Positions 33,623 to 42,897 are shown, counted from the stretch's first letter. The stretch: DNA of 64,000 nucleotides from an uncultured Bradyrhizobium sp. (GCF_936928535.1 NZ_CAKZHY010000098.1:62001-126000), one strand, 5' to 3'. Program-made: numbers and translations. The notes: generated from the sequence alone by a model not told the origin.

Positions 33623-34535
33623 GGGCGGGCGGGGCTCTATCTGACCATTCACGCATCGTGACCAGATTGACCGCATCGGTCAGGTACATCCCGACCGCGA
33701 GCCCGCGGTCATAGCTTGCCCAGAAGCGCGGAAGAATCTCGATGTTGCGCCCGCCGCGTCCGACGATCCTGACGAGCCCGGCGGCCTCGGCGGAGATCAT
33801 CAGGTTGCGGACGTGGGTTCGCGAAACGCCGAAGCGGTCGGTGGCCTCGATATAGGGCACGGCGGCGCTCGGGTCGCCCAAATCCATCGCAGCCTTCAAC
33901 ACTGCATTCTGGATCAAGGGTCCGGCGGCATGTCCAAAGAACAGCAACGTGTCCGGCAGCGTCATCATCAGGCGGGCCGCGGCAGGATTGAAGGGCACCG
34001 ATCGGCTGCAGTGAAGGAGGTAGAAGTCCCGGTCGCGCGCAAATATCGGGCCGTAATCATGATCCGGATACAGCGTCGCAAGGGGCACGAAATGCGCAAC
34101 CAGCCATTCGATGTGATGCGCGCGCAGCTTCTCAGTAGTCGCCAGCAATCGGACGCGGCCGTCACTGGGGGCTCTGCGCAAGTCGAGAAACCCGACCTCC
34201 CGCAATCGCGCGATCAGATGATCCGCCTGCCGGTCGCTCGCGTAGCCGAACAGGGCAAGCTGCTGCTTGAGGGCGCCGACGGTGAACCAGGTCTCACGTC
34301 GGGAAGGGTCCTGGGCGGCCTCGAGGACGGCCGCGCAATGGAAGACGAAAAACCGGCCCGCCTCCAGCAAAAGCCGAACCAGGAATGGTTCGCCCTCATA
34401 CACGTTCAGGAAGCTTGCCAGATATTCGCGCCGCGCCTCGGACAGGCGAGGGTGCTGCACGATCTCATCGAGTGTTAGCCGCAGCCGGTCTCCAACGAGA
34501 CGCTCCAGTTCGTCCTGCTCCAAATCCGCCCCCAT
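33549..34535 (-). CDS. Winged-helix transcriptional regulator-like protein
   Basis: 328 residues, no membrane segments. The C-terminal third has a helix-turn-helix (DRFGVSRTHVRNLMISAEAA), and an N-terminal half contains a second winged-helix-like segment (ALKQQLALFGYASDRQADHLIARLREVGF). The pattern of two winged helices suggests a MarR/GntR-like DNA-binding protein without a recognised ligand domain. It is divergent from the pore-former-like gene and has an inverted repeat 53 bases before its start, so it is the natural candidate regulator. Family name not assigned. Confidence 0.6.
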   Translation of the reverse strand: MGADLEQDELERLVGDRLRLTLDEIVQHPRLSEARREYLASFLNVYEGEPFLVRLLLEAGRFFVFHCAAVLEAAQDPSRRETWFTVGALKQQLALFGYASDRQADHLIARLREVGFLDLRRAPSDGRVRLLATTEKLRAHHIEWLVAHFVPLATLYPDHDYGPIFARDRDFYLLHCSRSVPFNPAAARLMMTLPDTLLFFGHAAGPLIQNAVLKAAMDLGDPSAAVPYIEATDRFGVSRTHVRNLMISAEAAGLVRIVGRGGRNIEILPRFWASYDRGLAVGMYLTDAVNLVTMREWSDRAPPAPKVDRGQAAPEANPAAKSSHCQTG

Positions 34536-34587
34536 CCTGACGCGCGGAGACTATACGAGACGCGAGACGATACACGCAATCTTTTCC

Positions 34588-34601
34588 ACTCAATCTTGAG
34601 T
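34588..34601. promoter_or_regulatory. Inverted repeat in the regulator/pore-former intergenic region
   Basis: ACTCAA-TC-TTGAGT is a perfect 6-bp dyad, 53 bases upstream of the regulator ATG and 210 bases upstream of the pore-former-like gene. A second looser dyad TACTA-N7-TAGTA lies at 34759-34775, close to the other promoter. Confidence 0.4.
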
Positions 34602-34810
34602 AGAAGCGACTAGATTGTTCGCGATTGCTCGGCGCTGGCGCGGCTTAGGATGGTTTCATCGAAGCAGCGACCAGCTCCGTGCGGCAGCGCAGGATTTTGC
34701 GTGAAGCCGGCAGCGATCTTCTTGAACTGACGAACCTGAATATTTCGATAACCGCGATTACTACTTAAAATAGTATTTCAACGATCATTCCTGTCATGGA
34801 GTTCATCAAG

Positions 34811-35554
34811 ATGCTTGATACAACCACGAATTATCCTGTTGTCCCCGAACTCGCAAACGTCAACAGCCAGCCGCCCGATCGATCCGACTATGTCGAGCTC
34901 GAAAGCGTGGAGCGGCACCTGGTCATGTGGGCCAATTCCGACAACTCGGGCAAGGAAGCCTATGTCTGCGACAAGCCCAACACGACGCTGCCAAACACCA
35001 CCGCGATCATCGAGAATTACTGGGACGGCGGCGGCGCGCCGGACTATCAGTTGGTCTTGCGGCAGTTCTGGCGCCCCGTCGGAAAGTCGTACCATCGGAT
35101 TCCGGTGGGCAATACCCTGACGATCAGTGTCTCGAAAACCCAGGGCGTATCTTCGACCGTTTCACAGTCGATCACGGCATCGCTGGGCATCTCGTATGGC
35201 GCGCTGAGCGCCGAGATCTCTGCGACGTTCTCGACCTCAGTGACGACCAGCGAGGAAAGTACCTACACGGAGACGGTCCAGATCGAGCCGCCGGCGAATG
35301 GAATGGTCCGAGTCTGGATGCTGTGGCAACTGGTGCACGAGATCGTTGCGATCCGCAGTGACGGCACGGTGCTTCCGAAGGGAGACCGTCAGCACGCAAA
35401 TCGCAAGGCCGATGTTGCGTGGAACGGGCCCGGTCACTACAGCAGCGGGGCGTGGGTCAGCTACGATGAAACATCCTGGTTGTTCCCATCCGAAACATTC
35501 GTGGCCTACCAGAAGGACTTCCCCGCACGCGCGGCTCACGGCAGGTTGCGCTAG
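34811..35554 (+). CDS. Aerolysin/ETX-like beta-pore-forming candidate
   Basis: 247 residues, no signal peptide. The centre (about 98-165) is a long Ser/Thr-rich amphipathic stretch, TLTISVSKTQGVSSTVSQSI then LSAEISATFSTSVTTSEEST, followed by QIEPPANGMVRVWMLWQ. This is the arrangement of the insertion hairpin and the closing strand with a PP-x-G turn in aerolysin/ETX-MTX2 proteins. The N-terminal part is unassigned (possibly a receptor or lectin-like domain). The ATG at 34811 is preferred because ATGGAG at 34796-34801 provides a ribosome site nine bases upstream; ATG 34796 is the alternative. Assignment is by pattern only. Confidence 0.6.
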   Translation: MLDTTTNYPVVPELANVNSQPPDRSDYVELESVERHLVMWANSDNSGKEAYVCDKPNTTLPNTTAIIENYWDGGGAPDYQLVLRQFWRPVGKSYHRIPVGNTLTISVSKTQGVSSTVSQSITASLGISYGALSAEISATFSTSVTTSEESTYTETVQIEPPANGMVRVWMLWQLVHEIVAIRSDGTVLPKGDRQHANRKADVAWNGPGHYSSGAWVSYDETSWLFPSETFVAYQKDFPARAAHGRLR

Positions 35555-35956
35555 GCTCCAGCAAGCGCAGCGCGGATCAGCGGTGCATCCGTGACGGGAT
35601 TTTCCCGCCACGGCATGCGCCGCGACGTCCTGATGAGGCTTGTCAGAGGATAGGATCGATCAGCGCCGCGTGACGATTACGCGTATCTCTCAACCAAGGA
35701 GATCATCCACTTCCGCGAAACAGAATGCCGGCTCGGCCAACAGCCAGGAGAGCGGATCGCGGCAGTAGCGGTTGCGAGCCCGTAAGAGGGGAACCGTCAA
35801 GACAGGGGGCGGTGGGGCCGTCTTGATGCGGCCCGCGGCGCCGAGCGGCGATTCCAGGCGAACCAACGGGGCCAAAATCCGTACGCCGCCGGGCTTCCCT
35901 TGGGCGAGGGCATGGCCTATTACGCTGCAACGCAAAAATTCCCCCAAAAAGACCCC
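35555..35956. other. Intergenic region before the ABC-F gene
   Basis: No convincing gene on either strand. TCAAGAC (35796-35802) and GTCTTGA (35819-35825) form a hairpin with a 16-base loop in what would be the ABC-F leader; translated leaders and attenuators are common before ABC-F genes, but no leader peptide is evident here. Confidence 0.45.
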
Positions 35957-37579
35957 ATGATCCGCCTCGACAACGTCAGCAAGCAAGCCGGCCACCAGAT
36001 CCTGTTCATCGAAGCCTCCGCCGCCCTCAACAAGGGCGAGAAGATCGGGCTCGTCGGCCCGAACGGCGCGGGCAAGACCACCCTGTTCCGGATGATCGCG
36101 GGTGAGGAACTGCCCGACGAGGGCCAGGTCTCGACCGATCGCGGCATCACCATCGGCTATTTCAACCAGGATGTCGGCGAGATGTCTGGCCACAGCGCCG
36201 TCGCCGAGGTGATGAATGGCGCCGGTCCCGTCAGCGAGGTCGCGGCTGAGTTGCGCGAGCTCGAAGCCGCCATGGCCGACCCTGACAAGGCCGACCAGAT
36301 GGACGAGATCATCGCTAGATATGGAGAGGTGCAGCACGCTTTCGAGGAGCTCGACGGCTACGCGCTCGACGGTCGCGCGCGCGAAGCGCTGTCCGGCCTC
36401 GGCTTCAGCCAGGAGATGATGGACGGCGACGTCGGCAAGCTCTCGGGCGGCTGGAAGATGCGCGTGGCGCTGGCCCGCATTCTGCTGATGCGCCCCGATG
36501 TGATGCTGCTCGACGAGCCGAGCAACCATCTCGATCTCGAGAGCCTGATCTGGCTGGAGAAGTTTTTGCACGATTACGAAGGCACGCTCTTGATGACCTC
36601 GCATGACCGCGAGTTCATCAACCGCGTCATCTCCAAGGTGATCGAGATCGATTCCGGCTCGCTCACAACCTACACCGGCGACTACGAGTTCTACGAGCAG
36701 CAGCGGGCGATGGCCGAGAAGCAGCAGCAGGCGCAGTTCGAGCGCCAGCAGGCGATGCTCGCCAAGGAGATCAAGTTCATCGAGCGTTTCAAGGCGCGCG
36801 CCTCGCATGCCGCGCAGGTGCAGAGCCGGGTCAAGAAGCTCGACAAGATCGAGCGGGTCGAGCCGCCGCGCCGGCGCCAGACGGTGGCGTTCGACTTCCC
36901 GCCGGCGCCGCGCTCGGGCGAGGACGTCGTCGCCTTGAAGAACGTCTACAAGGGCTACGGCAACAAGCGCATCTATGACGGCCTGGATTTCATGATCCGC
37001 CGCCGGGAGCGCTGGTGCGTGATGGGCGTCAATGGCGCGGGTAAGTCGACCTTGCTCAAACTCATTGCCGGGGCAAGCGAGCCTGACGAGGGCACGGTGG
37101 CGCTCGGCGGCAGCGTCAAGATGGGCTATTTCGCCCAGCATGCGATGGACCTGCTCGATGGCGAGCGCACTGTGTTCCAGTCGCTGGAAGACCAATTTCC
37201 GACCGCGGGGCAGGGAAGCTTGCGCGCGCTTGCCGGCTGCTTCGGCTTCTCCGGCGACGATGTCGAGAAGCGCTGCCGGGTGCTCTCAGGCGGCGAGAAG
37301 GCGCGCCTCGTGATGGCCAAGATGCTGTTCGATCCGCCGAACTTCCTGGTGCTGGACGAGCCGACCAACCATCTCGACCTCGCCACCAAGGAAATGCTGA
37401 TCAATGCGCTGGCGGATTTCGAAGGAACGATGCTGTTCGTCTCGCATGACCGCCACTTCCTCAGCGTCCTGTCGAACCGCGTGCTCGAGCTGACGCCCGA
37501 AGGCATCCACCAATATGGCGGCGGCTACACGGAATACGTCGCGCGCACCGGACAGGAGGCGCCGGGGCTGCGGAGCTAG
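35957..37579 (+). CDS. ABC-F family ATPase (translation factor type)
   Basis: 540 residues with two ABC domains and no membrane segment. Domain 1: Walker A GPNGAGKTT (34-42), signature LSGGWKMRVALARIL, Walker B VMLLDEPSNHLD. The inter-domain linker (about 240-310) is Lys/Gln/Glu-rich with EKQQQAQFERQQ, as in ABC-F proteins. Domain 2: Walker A GVNGAGKST, LSGGEKARLVMAKML and VLDEPTNHLD. These proteins act on the ribosomal E site. It resembles EttA/Uup-like housekeeping members. Two upstream in-frame ATGs (35900, 35912) lack ribosome sites. Confidence 0.9.
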   Translation: MIRLDNVSKQAGHQILFIEASAALNKGEKIGLVGPNGAGKTTLFRMIAGEELPDEGQVSTDRGITIGYFNQDVGEMSGHSAVAEVMNGAGPVSEVAAELRELEAAMADPDKADQMDEIIARYGEVQHAFEELDGYALDGRAREALSGLGFSQEMMDGDVGKLSGGWKMRVALARILLMRPDVMLLDEPSNHLDLESLIWLEKFLHDYEGTLLMTSHDREFINRVISKVIEIDSGSLTTYTGDYEFYEQQRAMAEKQQQAQFERQQAMLAKEIKFIERFKARASHAAQVQSRVKKLDKIERVEPPRRRQTVAFDFPPAPRSGEDVVALKNVYKGYGNKRIYDGLDFMIRRRERWCVMGVNGAGKSTLLKLIAGASEPDEGTVALGGSVKMGYFAQHAMDLLDGERTVFQSLEDQFPTAGQGSLRALAGCFGFSGDDVEKRCRVLSGGEKARLVMAKMLFDPPNFLVLDEPTNHLDLATKEMLINALADFEGTMLFVSHDRHFLSVLSNRVLELTPEGIHQYGGGYTEYVARTGQEAPGLRS

Positions 37580-37668
37580 GGCGGCTCTTTGGATTAGCCT
37601 TCGCTTCATCCGGCCAACAGCGAGCAATAAACTCGCTAGCCCAAATGTATTCATCGCGTCTTTTCAAT

Positions 37669-38625
37669 TTATTCCGTCAGCGCGCGAGCTTGATCCTGCT
37701 TCCCTAGAATCTCCAAGCACCTCGCCCAATCGTCGTGATATTGCGTCAGTTTATGTGATCGATCTGCTTGAGCAAGTTGCTCGTCCGCCTTTGCACAGTT
37801 CTGTGTTGCTTCTGCCGTAGCGCCGGGTACTCTCGGATTCATCCCACGCATTGCGAGTGATAGATACATAATTCCCAGATTTGCGTGGGCTGGCCAATTT
37901 AAGGGCTCCATCGCAATTGCTTTTTCGCATTCCGTTTTTGCGTCATCGGTCTTGTTGAGCCGCGCGTAGATGGCGCATTTTAAGTTATGCGCATAATATT
38001 GATCTCTCCCATTCCTTATCATGTAGTCTAGGACTTCTAAAGTTCGTGCGAACGTCGTGGACGCGAGATCGTTCTCATCGTTGAACAGGCTGGCAGCGAG
38101 CACGTACGGATAGGCCAATTGCATCGCTAGTTCTGAACTTGCCGCCACAATTGCGTCGGCATCAGCGCTATCCCCGGTCGACTTGATCTTCGCAGTTAGA
38201 TGCTTGCCGCCGGCAACCCTGAACGAAATGTGGAATTCCTTGTCAGTTCTGGTCACGCTCCCCGCAAGCTGATTGCTTGGTAGGGCGAAAACGTCTGAAA
38301 TGAATTGGGCCGCCGATCTGGTCGTAAAGTCCGAGCCGGGTACCTTGGCCTCAATAGCTTCAACACCGATCGACTTTCGTGGGTAAGCCACATCGAAGCC
38401 ACGATTTGCGTTCTCAGCGATGTCTTGGGTTCTATCCGATACTTTCTGGGCAAAGGTTTCTGATGTGTAACCCCACTGCTGCACAGAACTTGGGATGGAA
38501 ATTTGCTCGATCGTTGGTCTGGGCCATATTACATTTTTCGTGATGACCGAAATTAACGTCAGCGCAAACAAGAATGATGCTTTGGCCGCGATGTTCTTTA
38601 TCGCTCCGGCGACTCCCTCCAACAT
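37669..38625 (-). CDS. Membrane-anchored TPR protein, AT-richer than surroundings
   Basis: 318 residues. An N-terminal membrane helix (about 13-31, ASFLFALTLISVITKNV) is followed by an unrecognised domain and C-terminal TPR-like repeats (YYAHNLKCAIYARLNKTDDA, then MEPLNWPAHANLGIMYLSLA). GGGAGAGCCTG fixes the ATG at 38625. Codon use is clearly less GC-biased than in flanking genes (many A/T third positions), a sign of recent transfer. Function unknown. Confidence 0.7.
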   Translation of the reverse strand: MLEGVAGAIKNIAAKASFLFALTLISVITKNVIWPRPTIEQISIPSSVQQWGYTSETFAQKVSDRTQDIAENANRGFDVAYPRKSIGVEAIEAKVPGSDFTTRSAAQFISDVFALPSNQLAGSVTRTDKEFHISFRVAGGKHLTAKIKSTGDSADADAIVAASSELAMQLAYPYVLAASLFNDENDLASTTFARTLEVLDYMIRNGRDQYYAHNLKCAIYARLNKTDDAKTECEKAIAMEPLNWPAHANLGIMYLSLAMRGMNPRVPGATAEATQNCAKADEQLAQADRSHKLTQYHDDWARCLEILGKQDQARALTE

Positions 38626-38777
38626 CAGGCTCTCCCAATGCAACTAAAAAATGATATTGTAGCAGTTTTCATTTGAAAGGGAGAATTGAATTCCTGATTG
38701 TGTGAGCTGAAATCTTGCCCGCTTGATCGTCTCGGGCGCCCCCGTTACGCTCTCTCAAAAAAGGGGAGCGAACAACC

Positions 38778-39653
38778 ATGAGACAAGTTCGGATCGGCGA
38801 CATCACCATCGATGCGGTGATCGAGCGGGAAGGGCCGTGGCGGCGGCCGCAGGATTTTTTCCCCGGATATGACGAGGCTGTGTTCGAGCGGCATCTGCCG
38901 ACGATGGAGCCCGAGGTGTTCGACGCCGCGCGCGGCATGATGGTCATCACCTACCAGACCTTCGTGGTGCGGACGCCGCGCTATACCATCCTGGTCGACA
39001 CCTGCACCGGCGAAGACAAGGGGCATCCGCCGCCGTTCGACTTTCCCGGCAAGGAGCGCTGGCGCAACGAATTGTTCGCGCTCGGGATCGGCTTCGAGCA
39101 GATCGACTATGTCTTCTGCACGCATCTGCACATCGATCACACCGGCTGGAATACGACGTTACGCGACGGCCGCTGGGTGCCGACGTTCCCGAACGCGAAA
39201 TACGTCTTCCACAAGGGCGAGTACGCGGCCTGGGAGGCCGAGAACGCCAAAGGCAACAACCCGCCCGGCACCGTCTTCCGTGACAACTGCCTGCCCGTTG
39301 TCGAGGCGGGGCAGGCGCTGCTGGTCGACGACGACTATGCGCTCGATGACACCGTCACCTTGACGCCGACGCCGGGGCATTCGCCCTGCCATTGCTGCGT
39401 GAACATTTTCTCGAGGGGACAGCGCGCGGTGGTCGCCGGCGATCTCATGCATCACCAGATCCAGTGCCGCGAACCTGAATGGTCGTCGAAGCCGGATTGG
39501 GATGCCAAGCAGTCGGCAGTGTCGCGGCGGAAGTTCTTCGCTTCCGTCGCGGACACCGACACGCTGATCCTGCCGATCCATTTTCCGGCGCCGACGGTTG
39601 GATTGATCAAGCCGTTCGGCGCCGCGTTCGACTACCGCTTCAGGCGGGAATAG
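38778..39653 (+). CDS. Metallo-beta-lactamase fold hydrolase (lactonase-like)
   Basis: 291 residues. Zinc ligands: THLHIDHTGW (His116, His118, Asp120, His121), GHSPCHC (His near 197), GDLMHH (Asp near 217) and PIHFPAP (His near 263). The spacing fits the AHL-lactonase/AttM-like branch, which opens lactones, but phosphonate and organophosphate hydrolases share it. A 5' region GGGGAGCG precedes the ATG. It is cytoplasmic. No quorum-sensing genes are adjacent, so the substrate is open. Confidence 0.8.
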   Translation: MRQVRIGDITIDAVIEREGPWRRPQDFFPGYDEAVFERHLPTMEPEVFDAARGMMVITYQTFVVRTPRYTILVDTCTGEDKGHPPPFDFPGKERWRNELFALGIGFEQIDYVFCTHLHIDHTGWNTTLRDGRWVPTFPNAKYVFHKGEYAAWEAENAKGNNPPGTVFRDNCLPVVEAGQALLVDDDYALDDTVTLTPTPGHSPCHCCVNIFSRGQRAVVAGDLMHHQIQCREPEWSSKPDWDAKQSAVSRRKFFASVADTDTLILPIHFPAPTVGLIKPFGAAFDYRFRRE

Positions 39654-39664
39654 GTTCGGCTGCT

Positions 39665-40756
39665 CTAATACGTGTAGAACATCCGCTGGATTTCCTTGGT
39701 GTCCGATGTCTTGGTCAATGCCAGCATCAGCAGGATGCGCGCCTTCTGCGGATTGAGCGTATCGGAGACGACGAAATCGTGCTCGTCGTCCTTGGCTTCG
39801 CCGTTGCGCGCGACGATGCCGTTGCCGACGCGGCTGCTCCTGACGATCACGACACCCTTCTTGCGGGCCTCGTCGAGCGCCGGTTCGACCGCGGGCCTGG
39901 CCAGGCTGCCGTCACCGACGCCGGCATGCACGATCCCCTTGGCCCCGGCGGCGACGAAGGCGTCGACCGCAACCCGGTTCATGTTGGCATAGCCGTAGAC
40001 GATGTCGACCTGTGGCAGGACATCGAGGTTGGACACGTCGAATTCGGAGTCCGCCGTATTCCGGCGCGTCGATTGACGATAGAAATACGGCTTGCTGCCC
40101 TGCATGTAGCCGAGAAAACCGAGCTCCGGCGTGCGGAAGGTGTCTGCCGTATAAGTGTTGGACTTGGTGACCTCGCGCGCGGCATTGATCTGATCGTTGA
40201 GAGCAACCAGCACGCCCTTGCCGACGGCTTCCTCGCTGCCGGCCAGGCTTACGGCGTTGTAGAGGTTGATCGGCCCGTCCGCGCTGATCGCCGTCGAGGG
40301 CCGCATCGCGCCGACCACGACGACAGGCTTCTTGCTCTTGACCACGAGGTCCAGGAAATAGCTGGTTTCCTCGATCGTGTCGGTGCCGTGCGTGATCACG
40401 ATGCCGTCGACGTCGTCCTGTGCGAGCAGCGTGTTGACGCGCTTGGCGAGCTTCAGCCAGTAGTCATTGTTCATGTTCTCGCTGGCGATCTGGAAAACCT
40501 GCTCGCCCTTGACGTTGGCGACCGTCTTCAGCTCGGGAACGGCGTTCAGCAGGGTCTCGATGCCGACGGTGGCTGCGGTGTAGCCGACGACGGTGGTGCT
40601 GCTCGCTCCGCTGCCGGCGATCGTGCCGCCCGTGGCCAGAACCACGACATTGGGCAGGCCGGGGCCTCTCGCACTCGCAAGGTCAGGATTGACGAGCAGC
40701 GCAAAGACCACGCCCGTCGCCGCCAACATGTAATGACGCACTCGAAACTGCAACAT
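39665..40756 (-). CDS. Periplasmic type II L-asparaginase
   Basis: 363 residues. A signal peptide (about 1-29) is followed by VVLATGGTIAGSG (catalytic Thr in ATGGTIAG) and GIVITHGTDTIEETSYFLDL (second catalytic Thr with Asp), then VGAMRPSTAISADGP. Hydrolyses asparagine to aspartate and ammonia, with possible glutaminase activity. ATG 40756 is chosen because AGGGTGGTCGAG precedes it; a GTG three codons upstream is the alternative. It is convergent with the MBL gene. Confidence 0.92.
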   Translation of the reverse strand: MLQFRVRHYMLAATGVVFALLVNPDLASARGPGLPNVVVLATGGTIAGSGASSTTVVGYTAATVGIETLLNAVPELKTVANVKGEQVFQIASENMNNDYWLKLAKRVNTLLAQDDVDGIVITHGTDTIEETSYFLDLVVKSKKPVVVVGAMRPSTAISADGPINLYNAVSLAGSEEAVGKGVLVALNDQINAAREVTKSNTYTADTFRTPELGFLGYMQGSKPYFYRQSTRRNTADSEFDVSNLDVLPQVDIVYGYANMNRVAVDAFVAAGAKGIVHAGVGDGSLARPAVEPALDEARKKGVVIVRSSRVGNGIVARNGEAKDDEHDFVVSDTLNPQKARILLMLALTKTSDTKEIQRMFYTY

Positions 40757-41005
40757 CTCGACCACCCTTTGCTAGAAGTCTCGTGATGTGCCCCGCTTCG
40801 CTCAGCGATGCATGATCCGTCAGCCGAGGCATTCTGTCTAGGGTGGCGATGACATCGTCTTGCGCGCTCGGCGCGTGCTGCAGACTCTTCCGTAACGACC
40901 GGGCAAAGACAAGCAAATGGCCGAGACATCGAGCGCGAACACGCGCTTCCGCCCGGCCATCTCGTTGGTTTGCTGCTTGCCGAAAAGCTGCGAGCAGAGG
41001 GCGCC

Positions 41006-41254
41006 CTACGCGCCCATCTCGCACTTCTTCATGAAGCTGTTCTTGGCAGCGCCGGCGAGCGGCTTGCCGTCGGAGCCGACGGCCTTCGGCGTGCAGGCAT
41101 CTTCCTTGCACTTCTTCATGAACGAGGTCTTGGCTGCGCCGGCGAGCGCCTTGCCGTCCTTGCCGACCGCCTTGCTTTCGCAGGTGTCGTCCGCAAGGGC
41201 CGAACCCGCCGCAAAGGTGGCGATGAGCGCAGCCAGGAAAATCCGTTTCTTCAT
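41006..41254 (-). CDS. PsiF repeat protein
   Basis: 82 residues: signal peptide (about 1-21), then two tandem PsiF-type repeats, each with a Cys, an A-x-x-x-D-G-K-x-LAGAAK core and a closing SFMKKC. PsiF proteins are small periplasmic proteins, induced by phosphate starvation in E. coli, of unknown biochemical role. AGGGAGACACGCA precedes the ATG. The two repeats are nearly identical, implying recent duplication. Confidence 0.82.
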   Translation of the reverse strand: MKKRIFLAALIATFAAGSALADDTCESKAVGKDGKALAGAAKTSFMKKCKEDACTPKAVGSDGKPLAGAAKNSFMKKCEMGA

Positions 41255-41346
41255 TGCGTGTCTCCCTAAACCAAAAATGGCCTACGGATTGGAGCCCGGA
41301 ATCATGGCGCAATCAAGCAGGATCGCGGCGCGTTATTGGCTCTCGC

Positions 41347-42234
41347 TCATTTTTTCCAGCCGTTGACGATAGCAATGGCCTTGACCAGAGCGTCGTCCAT
41401 TGCCGCCTGATTCCCGGGAGCCGACTGCCGCCGCGCCGAGGGATCGTCGAAATCGTGGGTCGCGCCGGGGTAGACGGTGACGTCGATCGGGATGCCGTCG
41501 TGCCGGGACCGCTCGGCGACATGCTGGCAGATGATCGGCGAAACCTCCTCGTCGTCGGACCCGAGAAACATGGCGATCGGCACGCCGGCGAACAGAGTTG
41601 GCGCGAGCAGGGCGCTCTCTCCGCAGCCCGGATAGAACACGAGCGCGCCACGATAGCCCGCTTGGTGGCCTTGGCGGATCATCACGTTCAGCGCGGTGCT
41701 GCCGCCATTGGACCAGCCCTGAAGGTAGATCTGGCCGGCGACGACATCGCTACGAGCGCGCAGGTAAGCCAGCGCGCCTTCGGCATCGAGCGGACGCACG
41801 CTGAGCTCGTTGACATCGGCGCGATCGGGATCGTCATGGGTAAAGCGTCCGAAGCCGTGCGCCTTGCCGCGCGGACCGAAGCTGTCGGGCAAAAGGGCGA
41901 GAAAGCCGCGCGCCGACCAATATTCGCCCCACATCATGTGGCGTTTCGACAGCGTTCCGGCGTTGCAGGCCGAGACGATGGTGAGGCCGACATGAGTGCA
42001 GTCGGCATTGTCGTTGCTCGAATACGGCCCGCCGCGGCCGTGCAGCATCACGATTGCGGGCCAGGGACCGGGTCCGGCGGGTTGAAACAAATAGCCGACG
42101 AGCACCGTTCGGCCGTCGGCACTGGGGAAATAAACGGTCTGCGGTGCTGCGGAGGCAACGGCGACCGGCAGTAGCGTCGCGAGAAAGCTGATGAGCACAG
42201 CGATGAGGTAACGCAGCAAATTGCTCCGGTTCAT
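41347..42234 (-). CDS. Secreted dienelactone-hydrolase-like alpha/beta hydrolase
   Basis: 295 residues: signal peptide (about 1-30), then VMLHGRGGPYSS, nucleophile elbow GWSNGGS (Ser instead of the Cys typical of true dienelactone hydrolases), catalytic Asp in LGSDDEEVSP and His in YPGATHDFDDPSA. Likely a periplasmic esterase or peptidase-like hydrolase. ATG 42234 follows a signal-peptide-compatible start; 96 in-frame codons upstream are on the antisense of a nitroreductase remnant and are not believed. Confidence 0.8.
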   Translation of the reverse strand: MNRSNLLRYLIAVLISFLATLLPVAVASAAPQTVYFPSADGRTVLVGYLFQPAGPGPWPAIVMLHGRGGPYSSNDNADCTHVGLTIVSACNAGTLSKRHMMWGEYWSARGFLALLPDSFGPRGKAHGFGRFTHDDPDRADVNELSVRPLDAEGALAYLRARSDVVAGQIYLQGWSNGGSTALNVMIRQGHQAGYRGALVFYPGCGESALLAPTLFAGVPIAMFLGSDDEEVSPIICQHVAERSRHDGIPIDVTVYPGATHDFDDPSARRQSAPGNQAAMDDALVKAIAIVNGWKK

Positions 42235-42394
42235 TTGCAACGCGATCACATCCTGCGCCCCGGCAAGTTCGCCGAATAATTCCGTGACGAGGTTGAATCT
42301 GTTGCGCGTGGCAGAAGGCGTCCTCACAGGCTTCTTGGTCTTGCTTGGGGGTAGCATAGATTTCGCGCGCCGCATCGGCAACCGGTGGTGTTGC

Positions 42395-42559
42395 ATGCGC
42401 TCCGACATCGTGCGCGAGGTCGCAAGGATACCGGAGAACGAAGTGATCATGACCTGCGTCGCGATGGGGTATCCCGATGACGTCTTTGCCGCGAATGCCG
42501 TGCGTTCGGATCGCGAGGGCAACGACGAGTTTGTGCGCTACGTCGGATTCGCCGACTGA
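42395..42559 (+). pseudogene. Nitroreductase C-terminal remnant
   Basis: The 54 residues from 42395 read RSDIVREVARIPENEVIMTC, then VAMGYPDDVFAANAVRSDRE and a closing DEFVRYVGFAD, the conserved last quarter of FMN nitroreductases. Nothing matching the N-terminal FMN-binding part lies upstream; instead there is the divergent hydrolase gene. The frame is open further upstream (to 42221), but that part is unrelated. A 5'-deleted gene fragment. Confidence 0.7.
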
Positions 42560-42693
42560 GTAGCAGTGGTCACAGCAGATGATTCCCCGATGAAATTTTT
42601 CGTGCGGACTCGTAACGGCCTCTTGCAATCTCGATCGTGCAGGAGGAACAATACGCGGACTGTAGGGTTTGTTGCTGGCGCGAGGGAACTGAC

Positions 42694-42897
42694 ATGCGGC
42701 GGCTGGCTAGCCTGGTTCGATGGTTCTTCGGTCCGCGGATGCGGCATCCGATCGATGATGATCCCAGTCTTCCTTTTACCCCTGAAGAGTTCAGCAAGCT
42801 GATCCGCAGCGGCAAACGCGAGGACATGAAGCTGCTCGCCGAGGGACTGGCCTGTCGCTCGATCCCGCGCCGCATCAAATTCCGGGCAACGCACTAG
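42694..42897 (+). CDS. Small hypothetical protein
   Basis: 67 residues: MRRLASLVRWFFGPRMRHP, then DDDPSLPFTPEEFSKLIRSG and a basic tail. GAGGGAACTGAC precedes ATG 42694. A short amphipathic N-terminal helix may touch the membrane. No family recognised. Confidence 0.55.
   Translation: MRRLASLVRWFFGPRMRHPIDDDPSLPFTPEEFSKLIRSGKREDMKLLAEGLACRSIPRRIKFRATH

Noticed and set aside
35690..37195. 501-codon open frame antisense to the ABC-F gene
   Set aside because: It mirrors the ABC-F coding frame in GC-rich DNA and has a composition (runs of Arg, Asp, Leu, Ala, His) typical of antisense shadows; no family resemblance.
39479..40786. 435-codon open frame antisense to the asparaginase gene
   Set aside because: Shadow of a strongly supported gene, with low-complexity Arg/Asp/Val composition.
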